From assembly GCF_014839805.1 (NCBI RefSeq), contig NC_051129.1:9180920-9244919 (forward strand): a DNA stretch of 64,000 nt, in the 5' to 3' direction. Source of the DNA: Manduca sexta (taxonomy: Eukaryota > Arthropoda > Insecta > Lepidoptera > Sphingidae). Shown one piece after another: positions 1 to 12,095 of the stretch (position 1 is the first letter of the stretch; every line of letters starts with the position of its first letter). The notes beneath the pieces are model-generated. The model had not been told where the DNA came from and made no database searches. It worked only from the letters and a program-made list of their open reading frames with translations. A program made the position numbers and the translations under genes.

Positions 1-111
1 GTGAAGGCACAAAGAATGCACCTATGTATTGCGCACACACTTGTACACTTCAATATATCCTGCGTTAGCAAATTTTCGTTGAGATTGGCCGCCGTGGCCG
101 AAATTTATTTA
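1..111 (+). repeat. SINE-like fragment ('ggccgccgtggccgaaat' end)
   Basis: The segment ending in 'gagattggccgccgtggccg' resembles a SINE end common in lepidopteran genomes. The open frame covering 1-273 is a by-product of this repeat and not a gene. The family name is not asserted. Confidence 0.5.
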
Positions 112-2452
112 GGAAGGAATCAAAATCAATCAAATCATTTTAAAATTTCCTTTTACAACAAGAAGCACAGACCATTTTCTCGAATATTCTATGAAGATAA
201 TGCCCAAGACGAGACCCTGTACTATACGTTACATCCTGATACAAGGACCCTCGCAAATTCAGTTAGTGGTTAATGCTTCGTACGTAATCCTGTTTATGTT
301 TTGAATTGATGACTCCATAGTTGCTACGTGATGAAATAAATCTATATTATGAAGGTTCGGAGAAACTAGTCGACGTAACTTGGTTAGTGTTTGATTATAT
401 TGGATTAATATAACGTCTTACAAGTATTCGTGATTGTTTTGTATATAAGGTTTTGCAATTTCCTTATTCTGTGTTGTGGATCTAAAAAGAATAATCGAGA
501 GGCGACTGGGATTCAAAGGAGTCTTCCACCTATAGAAAAGTTTTTGAAAATACAATAATATAAAGATTTTTTTTTACCTAATATAATTTGTGATTATTAG
601 TATTCATTAATAGAGCATATAACAAAACTCACTACCTTACTAAGCAAGAAATAAAAGGCCTCCTGTTATTTAATGATAGTATGTTCATGGCCACAATTGA
701 GAAGGGATTGATGGAGTGGCAAATATTATATTAAAAAGATATTTAAAAAAACTATCGCTACGATAATATCGCTTAAGATTCCTATTCTCGGGAATTATTT
801 CTGAATGACTACATACTTGACCCGTAGAACTAACATACCACACACCATTTCACCAAAGAAACACCCATCACACCTCCATGTCCAAAGGGGTAGACAGAGT
901 TACAACTTCACAAGTTACATAATTTTGTATCCAGCCATTAAAATAATGAATGGAAGCAATTTTATTGAGTTGAATGCAATAAAAATATTCTCCACGGTAA
1001 TTTTTAATTAATGTTGAAAGAAGCGAGAAAAGTTTACAGCAACAATGTTCTTTCATATTTTACTAAAATATTGCTCACGACAAACTTATAAAGTTGCATG
1101 TAACGGTGCCGTAGTGTGAAATCATAATAAATTATTCATAAGGAAATTATAATCCGCTTTCGTTAAATAACTAATCCTACTAATAATCTTGTTAAACTAT
1201 AACCACGTATTATATTTGCCCTCATTATCGTAAAAGAAATATTAAAAGTTTATGAAAAGCATAATTTATTTCAAAAGTTAAATTCGTGTTTAGGTTTTTC
1301 CTCAGGTGGTATTCTTTTTTAGAAAAATAAATATTGCAGAATGCTTAAGAGGGTTGGATTTAAAAACGCCAATCAAAAGGCTTTGTTCGACTATTCGAAA
1401 TTAAATAAAAGGCTACATTTAAATACGATTTATTATTATTTCTAAATTTATAACAATAATTAATACATAATTAATTAATGTATATAGATTATTTCATTCA
1501 TGAAGATGCGCCCCACTTCTTGCTCTAATCGCTTACAGTGTGCGTGAGCAGCACGCGCACACGCACACTATGATTTATAGCGTTAGGAAAAATTCTTGGA
1601 TCAGTCCCCTTACTCCGCGACACCCCCGCGCAAAAGGTGGTGTGGCGCGTCTTCGTAGATGAAATGACCTAGAATAGTTATGGATTTTTGACAACTCAGA
1701 AAAATATTACAAATTCAATAATTGATTTTTAATACATTATGATTTATAATAGTAAGGCAATTACATTGCATATTTTTCTTACGAAAATTGTAACATTTGT
1801 CAACCGTGTAATCAGTAATGCTCGACTACAATTTAAAGTTCACGGAATATGAATAATTCATAACTTTATTATAGAAAACTATTTTATATTTTTGTTTGCC
1901 GCACCTTTGAATTACTTTATATTATTATTTTAAGTAATTAGTTTTATTGTTACAACTTAATATATTAGTTTTAAGTGCTTTCATAGTAGTACCTAAACTA
2001 AGAACTTCACCTAGGGTATAAAGTATAAATAGCTGCGGTTTTAATAACGGGGTTTGAATCTTAAATGGAAACCATAGTTGGTTATTCAGAAATGATTTAA
2101 TACCCTGCGAGAAAGATATTCCTAATGTCCTTTATATTTGACTTGCTTCCAAGTCGTTACTGAAAAGTATTTGGTTAGATAAGCAACGACATCAACAAAT
2201 TAATGATTATGAAAAAAAGAAATGCCAGAAAACTTTAAAATTAAACAGTTTCCGTTAACCATGACCCTATTATGTAGACTAGACATATTATCTTCACAGA
2301 ATATATGTATTGTGTTTCTTTTTGTCAACTATCAAATAAGATCCAATATGAGTCATGTCGTTATTAAAGTTACATACTTTTGTAATACTTATAAGTATTA
2401 TAGATCTTTGATCATTTAAAAAAAAACGTATTAATGATGCTGATAACGCGAA
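112..2452. other. AT-rich stretch without recognisable genes
   Basis: No coding segment is seen. A GC-richer patch at about 1508-1655 ('cacgcgcacacgcacac', 'ccgcgacacccccgcgc') stands out and may be a repeat relic. Confidence 0.5.
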
Positions 2453-2640
2453 TGTTAGACATTGAAATAAAACTATTTTTGGATTTTTGTTACGATTTTT
2501 TAAATTCTTTATAATTTTCTTTTGATGTTTCGAAGACTTCACAGCGTTCATGGTCACGGGAGGGACTGTGGTATTGGTCGTCCAAAAAGTCAAAGTTACA
2601 ATATCTACCATCATATTACAAATTTTGTATAATTTTAAAA
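2453..2640 (+). repeat. Single-arm copy of the foldback repeat family
   Basis: It shares 'gacattgaaat', 'gtttcgaagactt', 'ttcatggtcacggg' and 'aaagtcaaagttacaata' with one arm of the palindrome at 4477-4949, in the same order. It is more diverged and has no opposing arm. Confidence 0.75.
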
Positions 2641-3096
2641 TCAAAAACAGTTTTATTTCACTGATAACATAACAGCCTTACTGATTATTTCTAGTAACTA
2701 TGCTAATATAATTTCATCACATATGCATACGCATGCTCCAGGAAACAAAAATAGTATAGTTAACGATAACTGGTTAGACCGTGGTCCACCCAATCATTCG
2801 CTATTCTCTTGTTCCAATTGCGCCGATAAATTGGATTCCACGTCAAAAGACTACCGTTTCAATGATTCAGATTTTGCAACTACAAGCGTTTTATTTCCTA
2901 TTCAATTTCGTAGTATCTGTATCAAAGATTTTTTTTAATCACATCAATGTAATAACTTTTATGAAAACGGATTAACTCGGGTCGTTTAAAACTGTGTAAG
3001 CTATTAAAAATATATGAATGGGATATTGATTATTGGATTACTAGGTCTTTTTTGAGGCGTCATCAGTGTCGAAAAATTTTTTTTGGTATAAAACTT

Positions 3097-3350
3097 CAGT
3101 GGCGAAGGATGAAATTTTCTGTAAAGAAGCCCGACACAACTTATAGGTTCTAATAATAATTATAAATGCGGTCTTGAACTCGTTTTAATAATAATTACAT
3201 TTTAAATAAATTACGAAAGGGAAGCCGATAGGAATCGGATTATCTGGACCCTTCGGCATTAAAGCTCACACTGCGTTTTCTGGTATACCGAGTAGGTTTA
3301 AACCTTCAAATTAATTCAAGAAAATGTTTATCTATGTACCAAATTTTATC
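3097..3350 (+). repeat. Repeat relics: 'cagtggcgaagg' end plus a 'ccaaattttatc' tail
   Basis: At 3097-3145 'cagtggcgaaggatgaaatt' matches the terminus of the TIR element at 29347-29483. At about 3200-3350 the sequence 'taccaaattttatctaaatt' resembles the tail of the 'gcggcttcgcccgcg' repeats. Confidence 0.5.
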
Positions 3351-3681
3351 TAAATTCGTTCAGCAGTTTTACTTAATCATCTCTACAAACTTTCGTCTTT
3401 ATAGCTTAAAATATATTCGACAGTTACAGTTACATGCAACCTTTAATATCTTGTGTTTAAACAGGTCTCTTAAATATAAATACTATATAGTAAATACTTT
3501 TGATTTCCCGTTCTTTGTACTTACTTTATATTTTCGTATCATGTCTCATTAAAATAAATTTATATAGGGACGGGTGAAAAGCTAATTGACTTAAGCGACA
3601 TTGTTTCCTTTTTTTTTAACTAGGTTAAAAAAATAGAAAAAAGTGCTGATTTTAAATATGTATGAAGCTTAGCTTAAAAAA

Positions 3682-4015
3682 AAGCGGCGATAGCCTAGTT
3701 GGGTGTGGAACGGACTGCCAAGACGAATGTCCGCAGATTCAAATCCCAAGGGCACACACCTCTGCTTTTCTAAAAAAATCATGTGTGCATTCTTTGTGAA
3801 TATATCGTTCGCTTTAACGGTGAAGAAAAACATCGTGAGGAAACCTGCATATCTGAGAAGTTCTCTATAGGAATTTCGAAGGTGTGTGAAGTCTACCAAT
3901 CCGCACTAGGCCAGCGTGGTGGACTAAGGCCTAATCCCTCACAGTAGTAGAGGAGGCCCGTGCTCAGCAGTGGGCAAGTATATAATACAGGGCTGATATT
4001 ACATTATTATTATTA
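3682..4015 (+). repeat. tRNA-derived SINE, near full length
   Basis: The head 'agcggcgatagcctagttgg' is followed by a tRNA-like B-box region ('gattcaaatccc'), a body with 'tttaacggtgaagaaaaaca' and 'ggccagcgtggtggactaag', and a tail ending in ATT repeats after 'gggctgatatt'. Other copies lie at 10060-10190 (-), 14820-14885 (+), 48951-49172 (+), 50775-51093 (-) and 58410-58702 (-). A 76-residue antisense open frame here is a repeat artefact. Confidence 0.85.
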
Positions 4016-4476
4016 TGAAGCTTAGTGTCGCAAAAAAATGTCGTTTAACTCAATTAGCCTTTCAACCGTCAATATTATAGTGACATACATAACTGTTACC
4101 AAACATGAAACAGCATTTGTCCCAAAAAAGGTCAGTAAAAGGGAAAGCTAAAAACTAAAATTTATCCACTAAACGTAACGTAAAATATGTCATATTGGTT
4201 TATCACTGTTTGAACAGGCCGCATATGGGCCCGTTTGGTTAGTTTTGGAACCTTTTGCCGAATTTAAGAGGTTTGCAGAAAACCCTTAGTTATTACAGTG
4301 ATTCTATGCGTACGTGGAAACGGTGATTGTGTCTCTGTTGATTTGGTTCCGTGGATGGCATGAACGGAACCCTAGTAAATTTATATATTCATATCACATG
4401 CATCTACGAGGCGGGGGAACATAAGAATGTAAATTGGTTTCCAATTTCTAATCTGATTTCACAAATTTTAATTTAA

Positions 4477-4949
4477 GACATTGAAATTAAACTAATTTTC
4501 GGATTCTATCGCGGTAATTAGTGTTTTATTTTCTCCCGACGTTTCGAAGACTTTGCAGCCTTCATGGTCACGGGGGGGACTGGGGTGTTGTTCATCCGTA
4601 AAGTCAAAGTTACAATATCTACCTACATTTTACAATTATACAACTTTTTTAAAATTTTTAGCTGTTTGTGGTCCGATCTACGCAGAATGAGCTCACAGTG
4701 TCTTGAATTCTGGCAGCCGGTCTTTTGTCAAAAGCCGGTCTTTTGTAGATCGGACCACAAACAGCTAAAAATTTTAAAAAAGTTGTATAATTGTAAAATG
4801 TAGGTAGATATTGTAACTTTGACTTTACGGATGACCAACACCTCAGTCCCCCCCGTGACCATGAAGTCTGCAAAGTCTTCGAAACGTCGGGAGAAAATAA
4901 AACACTAATTACCGCGATAGAATCCGAAAATTAGTTTAATTTAAATGTC
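4477..4949. repeat. Foldback element: 205-bp near-perfect inverted repeat with 63-bp loop
   Basis: The left arm 4477-4681 and right arm 4745-4949 are each exactly 205 bp and differ at about 4 positions by eye. The loop (4682-4744) contains a direct repeat 'gccggtcttttg'. The arms carry 'ttctcccgacgtttcgaaga' and 'ttcatggtcacggggggg'. Related single-arm or diverged copies are at 2453-2640, about 10600-10800, 23955-24100 and 39150-39397. The antisense form contains 'ttcgaaacgtcggga', a motif seen near the ends of some retroelements, but the class is not determined. Open frames on both strands here only mirror each other. Confidence 0.93.
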
Positions 4950-6137
4950 TAACATTCGCGTAAACATAAGAAATCATTATTTAATTTAAGAGTAAATGTG
5001 ACATTTACCTAAAAAAATGATATAAGCCAAACAAGCTCTTATGTTAATGGACATTTTGTTTCTTTTACAACATTTGATTTATTTGCAGATGTTACTCCGA
5101 AATATCTTCAACTACCCCTAATCATGCTGCCATTTTAATTAGAAGGTGGTTAACTAAATTCAGTGCAAGATTCGTCACTAACGCAAGTTACGTTTAGCTT
5201 CCGATGAAGTCATTTATTACGCCATTTTTTTAAAGGTAACATATTTGAAACCGTTCGACATTCCGTATTCCGGTTCGCGACCACCATTCGAAAACCAGCT
5301 TGCCTAAATGGCTGTACGGGTCAAAAATATTTTCATGAAGGCTATGTAACAACGAATAGATTGATCGTAGTTTCATTACTAGATATTGTAAATATCTTTC
5401 TACGGCTTCAACAAACATGTACAATATTATATACCTTTCTTAAGATGTAAGGGTTTAAAAGATCCATTTGAAACTTAGAGTTGATTCGGAATCATGGCAC
5501 TTCGTGGAGTTGGTTAAAATGACATTTAAAATGAATCTTGGGAATTGTAGTACATGAAAATCTATTATGTTATTGACAATAAATCACAAAGAAGATAATA
5601 TAGCAATTACAGCTATACATGAAAAAACAATCTTCAAATTTTCAACTTTAAAAATGTGTGCAAAATTCAAGTAATTGAAAAAAAATGGTATAGAGTTTAC
5701 ATAGTAATTTCTAAAAATCACTTTTGGGTGAGTGCTACTCGTACATGCGGGGAAGGGTTTAAAACTTCGAGAGAATTTTTTAAAAATTCCGTTTTTGTTC
5801 GGAAAAACTTGCCCCAACGCCAACATACAATATTTCTCCGCCTATATTTTTTCTGGGCGTATTTCTGTAGTTTTTGTATACGGATTTACGTAAACTTTTA
5901 TCAATACCGCTTTATGTTAGGAAACATTATAAGCAATGGCTAAAATTGTACGAATAGTGTTTTGTTTCTTTTAGAATGTAATAAATGTTCGTGTAATGGT
6001 AGTTGGCTGTATACCACTGAAATCGGATAAGATTCTTAGTTAGGGCAAACCTTTGAGTATCTTGTTTAAATGTTCAAGCTGTTTTAATCGTATCATAATT
6101 AAGATAAACATTTACTTAGATTAAAGTGGAAGTTGTA
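4950..6137. other. No gene seen
   Basis: The sequence is AT-rich. Short open frames at 5584-5826 (-) and 5656-5943 (+) overlap antisense and encode low-complexity, Phe/Lys-rich peptides with no recognisable domain. Confidence 0.5.
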
Positions 6138-6699
6138 GGTTCGGAAGGCAACGGCTTGGCTGTACCTCTCGAATTGCTTTGGTCCATGGTCAGATGCTTA
6201 CCATCAGACGCACCGCTTGCTCGTTTGCCTACTAAGGCAATAAAGACATCCGTCTTTTACATCCTACTAGCCCTAGATTATGACCCTGACCTATTGCAGT
6301 TAAAGATTCTTCTCTATTAAATTGAAATATTAGTTTAGCTGACCAAGTTTGATTGGCAAACTTCACACACCTTCAAAAATCTTATGAAGAATTGTTACAT
6401 ATGTAGATTTCTTAGGTTCGGAAGACAACTTGGCTGTACCTCTGGCATTGCTTTAGTCCATAGGCAGATGCTTACCATCAGGCGCACCGCTTGCTCGTTC
6501 GCCTACGGCATTAAAAAAAATGTAGGTACTAGCAGCCATCTTTCACTTTATACTAGCCCTATATTACTATCCTGACCTATTGCAGTATAAGATTCTTCTC
6601 TATTAAATCGAAATACTAGTTTAGCTGACCTAGCGTGACTGTCAAACTTTACACACCTTCATAAATCTTATGAAGAATTGTTACATATGTAGATTTCTT
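6138..6699. repeat. Tandem duplication, two units of about 280 bp
   Basis: Unit 1 (6138-6414) and unit 2 (6415-6699) share the start 'ggttcggaag', the middle 'cagatgcttaccatca' and 'cctgacctattgcagt', and the end 'gttacatatgtagatttctt'. Divergence is clear, with small indels. The 'accatcagacgcaccgcttg' part resembles the end of a dispersed repeat, so a repeat plus flank was probably duplicated. Confidence 0.9.
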
Positions 6700-7999
6700 C
6701 ACGATACTTTATCCGTCTCATTTGCGAAAATGTTTATTGTTGCTGCAAATCTGGGATTGGATTTTCTGCTCAATATGGCTTAACGCTCGCCTGTTTTATA
6801 ACATTGTATTTGTAGGTTCTTGATAGGTATAAGCTTGGCGAGGTTTGGGCTCTATTTATAGCTGTGGGCACCTTTACACAAGTATGCTTCTACGCAACCA
6901 TCAAATGCAACGGAACGAATTTATCTTTTTTATGTATGTTAGAAGAACCGATTGATACATAAAAAAATATTCCAATAAAACCCTTAGTTAAATTGAACCA
7001 CTTATCGCCTTAAATATTCGCTATATTTATTTCGCTAGATTATTTATTAGTAAGCATAGATATATAGCCAACGGTATATAAGTGAGAATATTTGATAACG
7101 TCTCCGTCGACGGCACATCACGGAGATGTGGAAGCAAAATGGATTATTTACTTTCTTCGCGTTACTATTGTACAGGTTACAAAATTGCATAAGTACTTTT
7201 CTTTAAAAATTTTAAACTCTTAAATCCGTTTTTGTGTTTGTTGGTTTGTATTTTTTAATATAGCTACAAAGTAGATTTTGGGTCTTGGAGTAACACGGGA
7301 TTCTTTTCATGGTATAGAATACATGGTTACTGTAGGTATTGCATTCTGATTAAAAACTGTCACGCAAAATCAACAGCAAAAGATTATTTTTTTTGTAATT
7401 ATTTCGATAGGTGTATTATTTAATTTATTTAATCTTAAAAACTTTCACTAGTGTGAGTTTTCTAAATATGTTGCTTTCTAAAAAAATAGCTAGCTTGTAA
7501 AACCAATACTCCGTCCTACTTATCATTTCTAAATACCTTCTATCCACGCATTACTTGATATAAAAGCATTCACAAAAATATTTTCGAATTCTCCGAATTT
7601 TTCTAATTTTTGACTTACACCTTATTTAACCGTAGACCCTACGCAAAAACTTGATGTGATTGTACACACGTCAACCTGCCAACACAATGTTACGCGCTCA
7701 AGATAAATAACCCCGAAAGTGTATCACGTAGTAAATTCCACAGGGATTTTTATAATACGCTCTGTTAAGTCAAGACTTCAGGATATTTGATAAGCCTGGA
7801 TATGAACGATAGAATAAGTGAAGTGTTGGCATTTTTCAGTATATTTAATTTAGATTTTTGTGTATTTCACCTCCTCTTATATCGTACACGTACTTTCAAT
7901 AACTGCAATTGGCTGGATCAATATAATAGCCGTGTTAAAACTGGCCGCTATATGTTATGTGCGCGTCAGTTATACAACTTGAAAAGTTGTGATATATAT
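6700..7999. other. No gene seen
   Basis: The sequence is AT-rich without splice-bounded coding segments. A short match to the SINE body ('ggattttctgctcaatatgg') is present at about 6758-6780. Confidence 0.45.
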
Positions 8000-8200
8000 T
8001 GTTAGCATATAAATATTCTTGTCAGGGTATTTGTGACACCTTTTGCTATAAAAACCTTAGAAAAACAACTGAGCGTTTGACATACCGAGGCAGCTGGCAG
8101 TTGGTCAATTACAACCGTTTGGTTGGTTGGTGAAATATTTGTAAAAGTAATAATTCTTTTATTTTTAAATGAAAATCGCTTGAGTTCCTAGCAATATATT
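8000..8200 (+). repeat. Dispersed repeat with TATA-like block (copy 1)
   Basis: 'ggtatttgtgacacct' then 'tttgctataaa', followed by 'gttggttggtgaaa' and 'atcgctt', recurs at 31160-31345 in the same order and strand. The TATAAA box and short length could fit an LTR or a MITE; I cannot decide. Confidence 0.7.
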
Positions 8201-8652
8201 ATTCTCATTGTCCCATTATTTGTACGATTGATTTGACCAACTTGTTACTTATTAATGGTGGCAAAATTTATAAGCACAATCATAAGCTCGATTAAAATTA
8301 ACCGTTTCCAATTAACATGTTCTTTGAGCTTCCTTAAATAAAACGCGCGCAGATGCTACAGTTCGAGTTAAGTCCCTCCTTTCTTCTTGAGGGATCAATT
8401 CGTGAGAGTTTGTACTCTGTAACACCTAAAAGAAAGTTCAAAATCAATAAACTACACGTTCAAAACAGATAAATCCACACGCGTGTACTAAGATTCATTA
8501 CTCATGCCACAACGCAAACTTTTAGAACCCGAAACATTTGGTATGCAGAACTTACCCAACTTATCTTATGGCGGGTACAAACCATGCGAACGCGAGCAAG
8601 CCTAAGGTGGCTGCAGACCAAGAACTAAGATTTGTTTTTAGCTTTGACGTAT

Positions 8653-8777
8653 ATCCGGCTTAAATAAGCCGGCATAGTTGTTACAACTGGCAAGGAGTAT
8701 TACTTCTTGTCAGGCGAAATTCTAAATGAATCCTACATGGACACAGGTGTAGCGGAGTCACTTTGCCGTGTATTTTA
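8653..8777 (+). repeat. Fragment of the 'gccggcataattgt' repeat family
   Basis: 'taagccggcatagttgttac' and 'gcggagtcactttgccgtg' are diverged versions of the family better preserved at 11895-12095, 31970-32132, 38530-38790 (-) and 63188-63292 (-). Confidence 0.6.
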
Positions 8778-8889
8778 AAAAACTCGCATAGCTATTATTT
8801 CATACTTATGTCCAAACAAAAACTATACAAATATGTAAAATTATTTTCCCATGCTTTGCGAGCTAAGCAAATCAATGTATGTTAGGTAA

Positions 8890-9005
8890 AAATCTACAAC
8901 TGGTATAAGCAAATGGTTTTCGCTGATCGAGACCGCATGCTCGCAAGCCTTCGGTAAATCGTCCACACTCATTCGTTCGTGTTCGCTTAGTCTGTACGCG
9001 CCATT
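8890..9005 (+). repeat. Dispersed repeat 'gagaccgcatgct' (copy 1)
   Basis: 'aatggttttcgctgatcgag', then 'accgcatgctcgc' and 'taaatcgtccaca', matches sequence at 53838-54070 in order. Class unknown. Confidence 0.65.
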
Positions 9006-9811
9006 AAGATGTTCTGTTTAATATTTACATACAGTCTTGGAATTTACGAATTATATTCGACCATAATATACGGCCGGTTTATAACTAAATTGTTTCATTT
9101 GATTTGAATTAGTTTTAGTGAAATGTATCACGAAAATGGTTTGGGTGCTCGGGTTAGAGATACTTAGTCTGAGTTAGTTTCGAAGACGCGTAATTTAAGC
9201 CCGTCAACTCCAAATGTATGGACTGTCGTGGTTGCAAATGTTGAGAATTTCAATTTGGTTCCCGACTCAAAAATTGATATACCTAGAAATCTTCATAGTC
9301 TTTATGGATTTATCTAGAAGGGATATGATACCCTACGAAAATAAATAATTATATATATTTCTAATAATCTCATATGACGGAATACAATCGGCGGAAAGTA
9401 GGTGCACTTAAACCTACCCCAGTGGGAATAAAAGGTGCGAGAATCGATTTTTGCAATCAAACGAAATGTCACCATAAACCGCTATGGGAAGCGCATTAGC
9501 AATTTGGATTTTGGTAAGGGAGTGGTGTACCATTGCCTTCAAGGAGTTGGATTGGTACTAGTGGTACATGTGTGTGAAAGAGTGTGTGGTGGCAGACAGT
9601 TATATTACCTTCGGCACCGTACGGTTGCTAGGTTACGATCCGTTTGAAGTTTCTCACGAGTGACGACAAAACTATTGCTACTGGGAACTGCCGGATCGAG
9701 ACAGATACAAACACTAATTTTGTTTTTCCCGTGAATGAGAAGACGAGTTTGCAGTTTGTCCGACGGCAAGCGAGACGATCGCAAATGAATAGAACAATAC
9801 CATACAGAATT

Positions 9812-9931
9812 TTGAATTACAAAGTATTGTGTGACACAACACAACAGTGCGTACACACTGGTGTTTGATGGTAGAAATAGACATTCCAATAGTACCTACC
9901 CAGACGGTCCCTTGCATATGAGACACCTCCT
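9812..9931 (+). repeat. Dispersed repeat, 3' part ('ggtagaaatagacattcc')
   Basis: 'tttgaattacaaagtattgt' and 'agacattccaatagtaccta' match, in order, the element at 48125-48411. Short open frames on both strands over 9605-9926 arise from it. Confidence 0.7.
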
Positions 9932-10059
9932 AGTCGATTTTTCTTCAGACTAACTTCAAACCGGCCAATAAATAGCCATAAGATACCTAATTCAACTAAT
10001 TAATGTTCATGCTGTAGACAGATATCTACCAAGCCCTCTTACCACTTTTGAACCTTGAG

Positions 10060-10190
10060 TAATAATAATTTCCGCCCTGTGTTATATACTGTCCCACTGC
10101 TGGGCAAGGGCCTCTTTTACTACTGAGATTAGGCCTTAGTCTACCACGCTGGCCTAATATGGATTGATAGACTTCTCACTTCACACACCG
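10060..10190 (-). repeat. SINE fragment (same family as 3682-4015)
   Basis: 'atactgtcccactgctgggc' and 'ccaccacgctggcc'-like blocks are the reverse complement of the SINE body. The tRNA-like head is missing. Confidence 0.75.
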
Positions 10191-10599
10191 TAACCGTTTA
10201 CCTTGAGTGAACTAGTTTCTAATTACAGCTAAACACTGTTTAAAAAAACAACATTGAACCTAGAAAGTTAAATAAAATAACCCAACAAACACTATACCGT
10301 TAATGTTAAGTGAGTCTCGTGCCAATACGCTTGTTAACAGCACCTAACAAAACATACCAACGATTATTTTAGAGCGTAATATCACTTGCATAATCGGCTA
10401 TAATGAGACAAAGCTTCCAATTTTGTTCAATAATGTGCTGGCATCCAATTTGGCACTAACAGCGGCTATTGGATAGTAACAACTGGTAACTGTCGGCACC
10501 CACTTGTGTTGTGTGTAACGACCTATGCCCTGTTTCATTCTATTAGCTCATGATTATGAGAGAGCATAAGTTTCGCATATTAAAATAAAATTATTTAAT

Positions 10600-10830
10600 T
10601 GTCTTTCGTGGTTCTTATTATTAATTTTACTTCCCACATTCTACAGACTTTGCAGCTTTTGTCGGAAAAGAGCGGACTGAGTTTAATGTCGACCACATAC
10701 GCAATCATCGGAAGTCACTAAGATATGGAAATTTTGAAAATGTATGAACTTGTCAAATGATGAGTAGAAGCTTCTAAACCTCACAGTTTCAAAGACGGTC
10801 GGTGATTAGTTTTTGTCAATATAGTACACT
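10600..10830 (+). repeat. Diverged copy of the foldback family arm
   Basis: 'cagactttgcagctttt' is recognisable next to 'agagcggactgag', where the better copies have 'gggggggactg'. It is weakly preserved. Confidence 0.45.
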
Positions 10831-11193
10831 GGAATGTTTTTATTGTTCTAAAGATACCTTCGAAACGTAACCTAAGATGACTATGGAGTCAATCAACAAT
10901 CTTTGGGTTAAGTATGATTGAAATCCTTTTAGGAAACGTTATACGATATTTATTTTATAGTATCTTATTAGATTTGACCAATTATTGCAATTTTTACGAG
11001 AACACGGAAATCAAAAAATGTAAGCAAATTAATCGAAATAAAAGGCCAAACAATATTCTGTACAAATCATTCAGTTTTCACTTCAATCCGATGCTAAGAT
11101 TTCTTTCAAACCGGAAGCTACTACTCTAGTCGGCATTTAGCTAATTGGATGAAATTTTATACCGAATGAAGCGTCTTTGATTCAAAATATAGC

Positions 11194-11400
11194 CAGGGGG
11201 TCTTATTCCGTTTATGGAGGCAAGTTCGTCTTTTTGTAATTACAGGCATTCTAATCGAAGGACACCTTTTATATTCGTATATCGATAAAAATAAACAAAA
11301 ACCCTACTAACAGATATGGTTGTCAAAGCTGCCCTTTCATTACAACTTCCATAATTTCAAAAAGACGGATTTGCCCTTGTAGTCGAAAAAGGAGTCTTTG
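11194..11400. repeat. Inverted-repeat (MITE-like) element, 'aaaaagacggattt' family
   Basis: The left end 'gggtcttattccgtttatgg' with 'gtctttttgtaattac' faces the right end 'aatttcaaaaagacggattt' with 'ggagtctt'. The arms are about 70-80 bp and diverged. A copy of the right arm lies at 27750-27852. Confidence 0.7.
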
Positions 11401-11894
11401 AGTATACTAAAAGCGTTGGCAAAATACTATCACGATAACTTACTAGCATAAACGAATGAGAAAGTTACATTTGAAAATAATTTAAACCTACATTGTGTGC
11501 TCAAACAATAACTCATACATGCAAATAAAAACCGCTCACCATGAGAATTCAAGCTGGTATTCCGCCGCTACAAACTAAAATCATTGAGCAAACATCCAAT
11601 CTATCATGAACACCTACCATCGCGTATTAACGTTGCCCAAAAATTCACGTTTCGACAACTTTGCAACAGATAAAATATCAGTAAAGATATGTCGCACCAA
11701 ATCCTATTTCGCTTATTCGAATCTCAACATTGAGCATAAAGGATAGAATGTAACTCGGAGGTGGTATTTAGTTAAATCTTTTAAACACCGGATTTGCCGA
11801 TAAAATTTCTATATTCAGTAGAAAAATGCCGCGATAGAAATTCGCTGGTGGTAGAACATATTTTATATCCACCCGTATAGCGACGAAAGTGCAC

Positions 11895-12095
11895 AAGGTG
11901 TTAAAACCCGTCATCATAGCCCACGTAAGTGTGTCGCGTTCCGAGATCGGCCTGTGTATATCTGATTCTAACAAGCCGGCATAATTATGTCGACTGGCGG
12001 GGGGGTAAACGTCTCTCGTCAGTCGACAATCTATTAGAAGCCACTCCATTTACTATCAGGTGCAGTGGGTCACTTTGCCATATAGATATACACGA
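11895..12095 (+). repeat. 'gccggcataatt' dispersed repeat
   Basis: The order is 'gtgtcgcgttccgagatcgg', 'aacaagccggcataattatg', 'ctctcgtcagtcgacaatct' and 'caggtgcagtgggtcacttt'. The copy at 31970-32132 keeps the same order. Overlapping open frames here are artefacts of the repeat. Confidence 0.8.

Noticed and set aside
1..273. 90-residue open frame at the window start
   Set aside because: Its first 111 bases are a SINE-like repeat; no domain, no splice context and no coding composition.
4564..4873. Two overlapping open frames on opposite strands
   Set aside because: They are mirror images produced by the palindrome, not genes.
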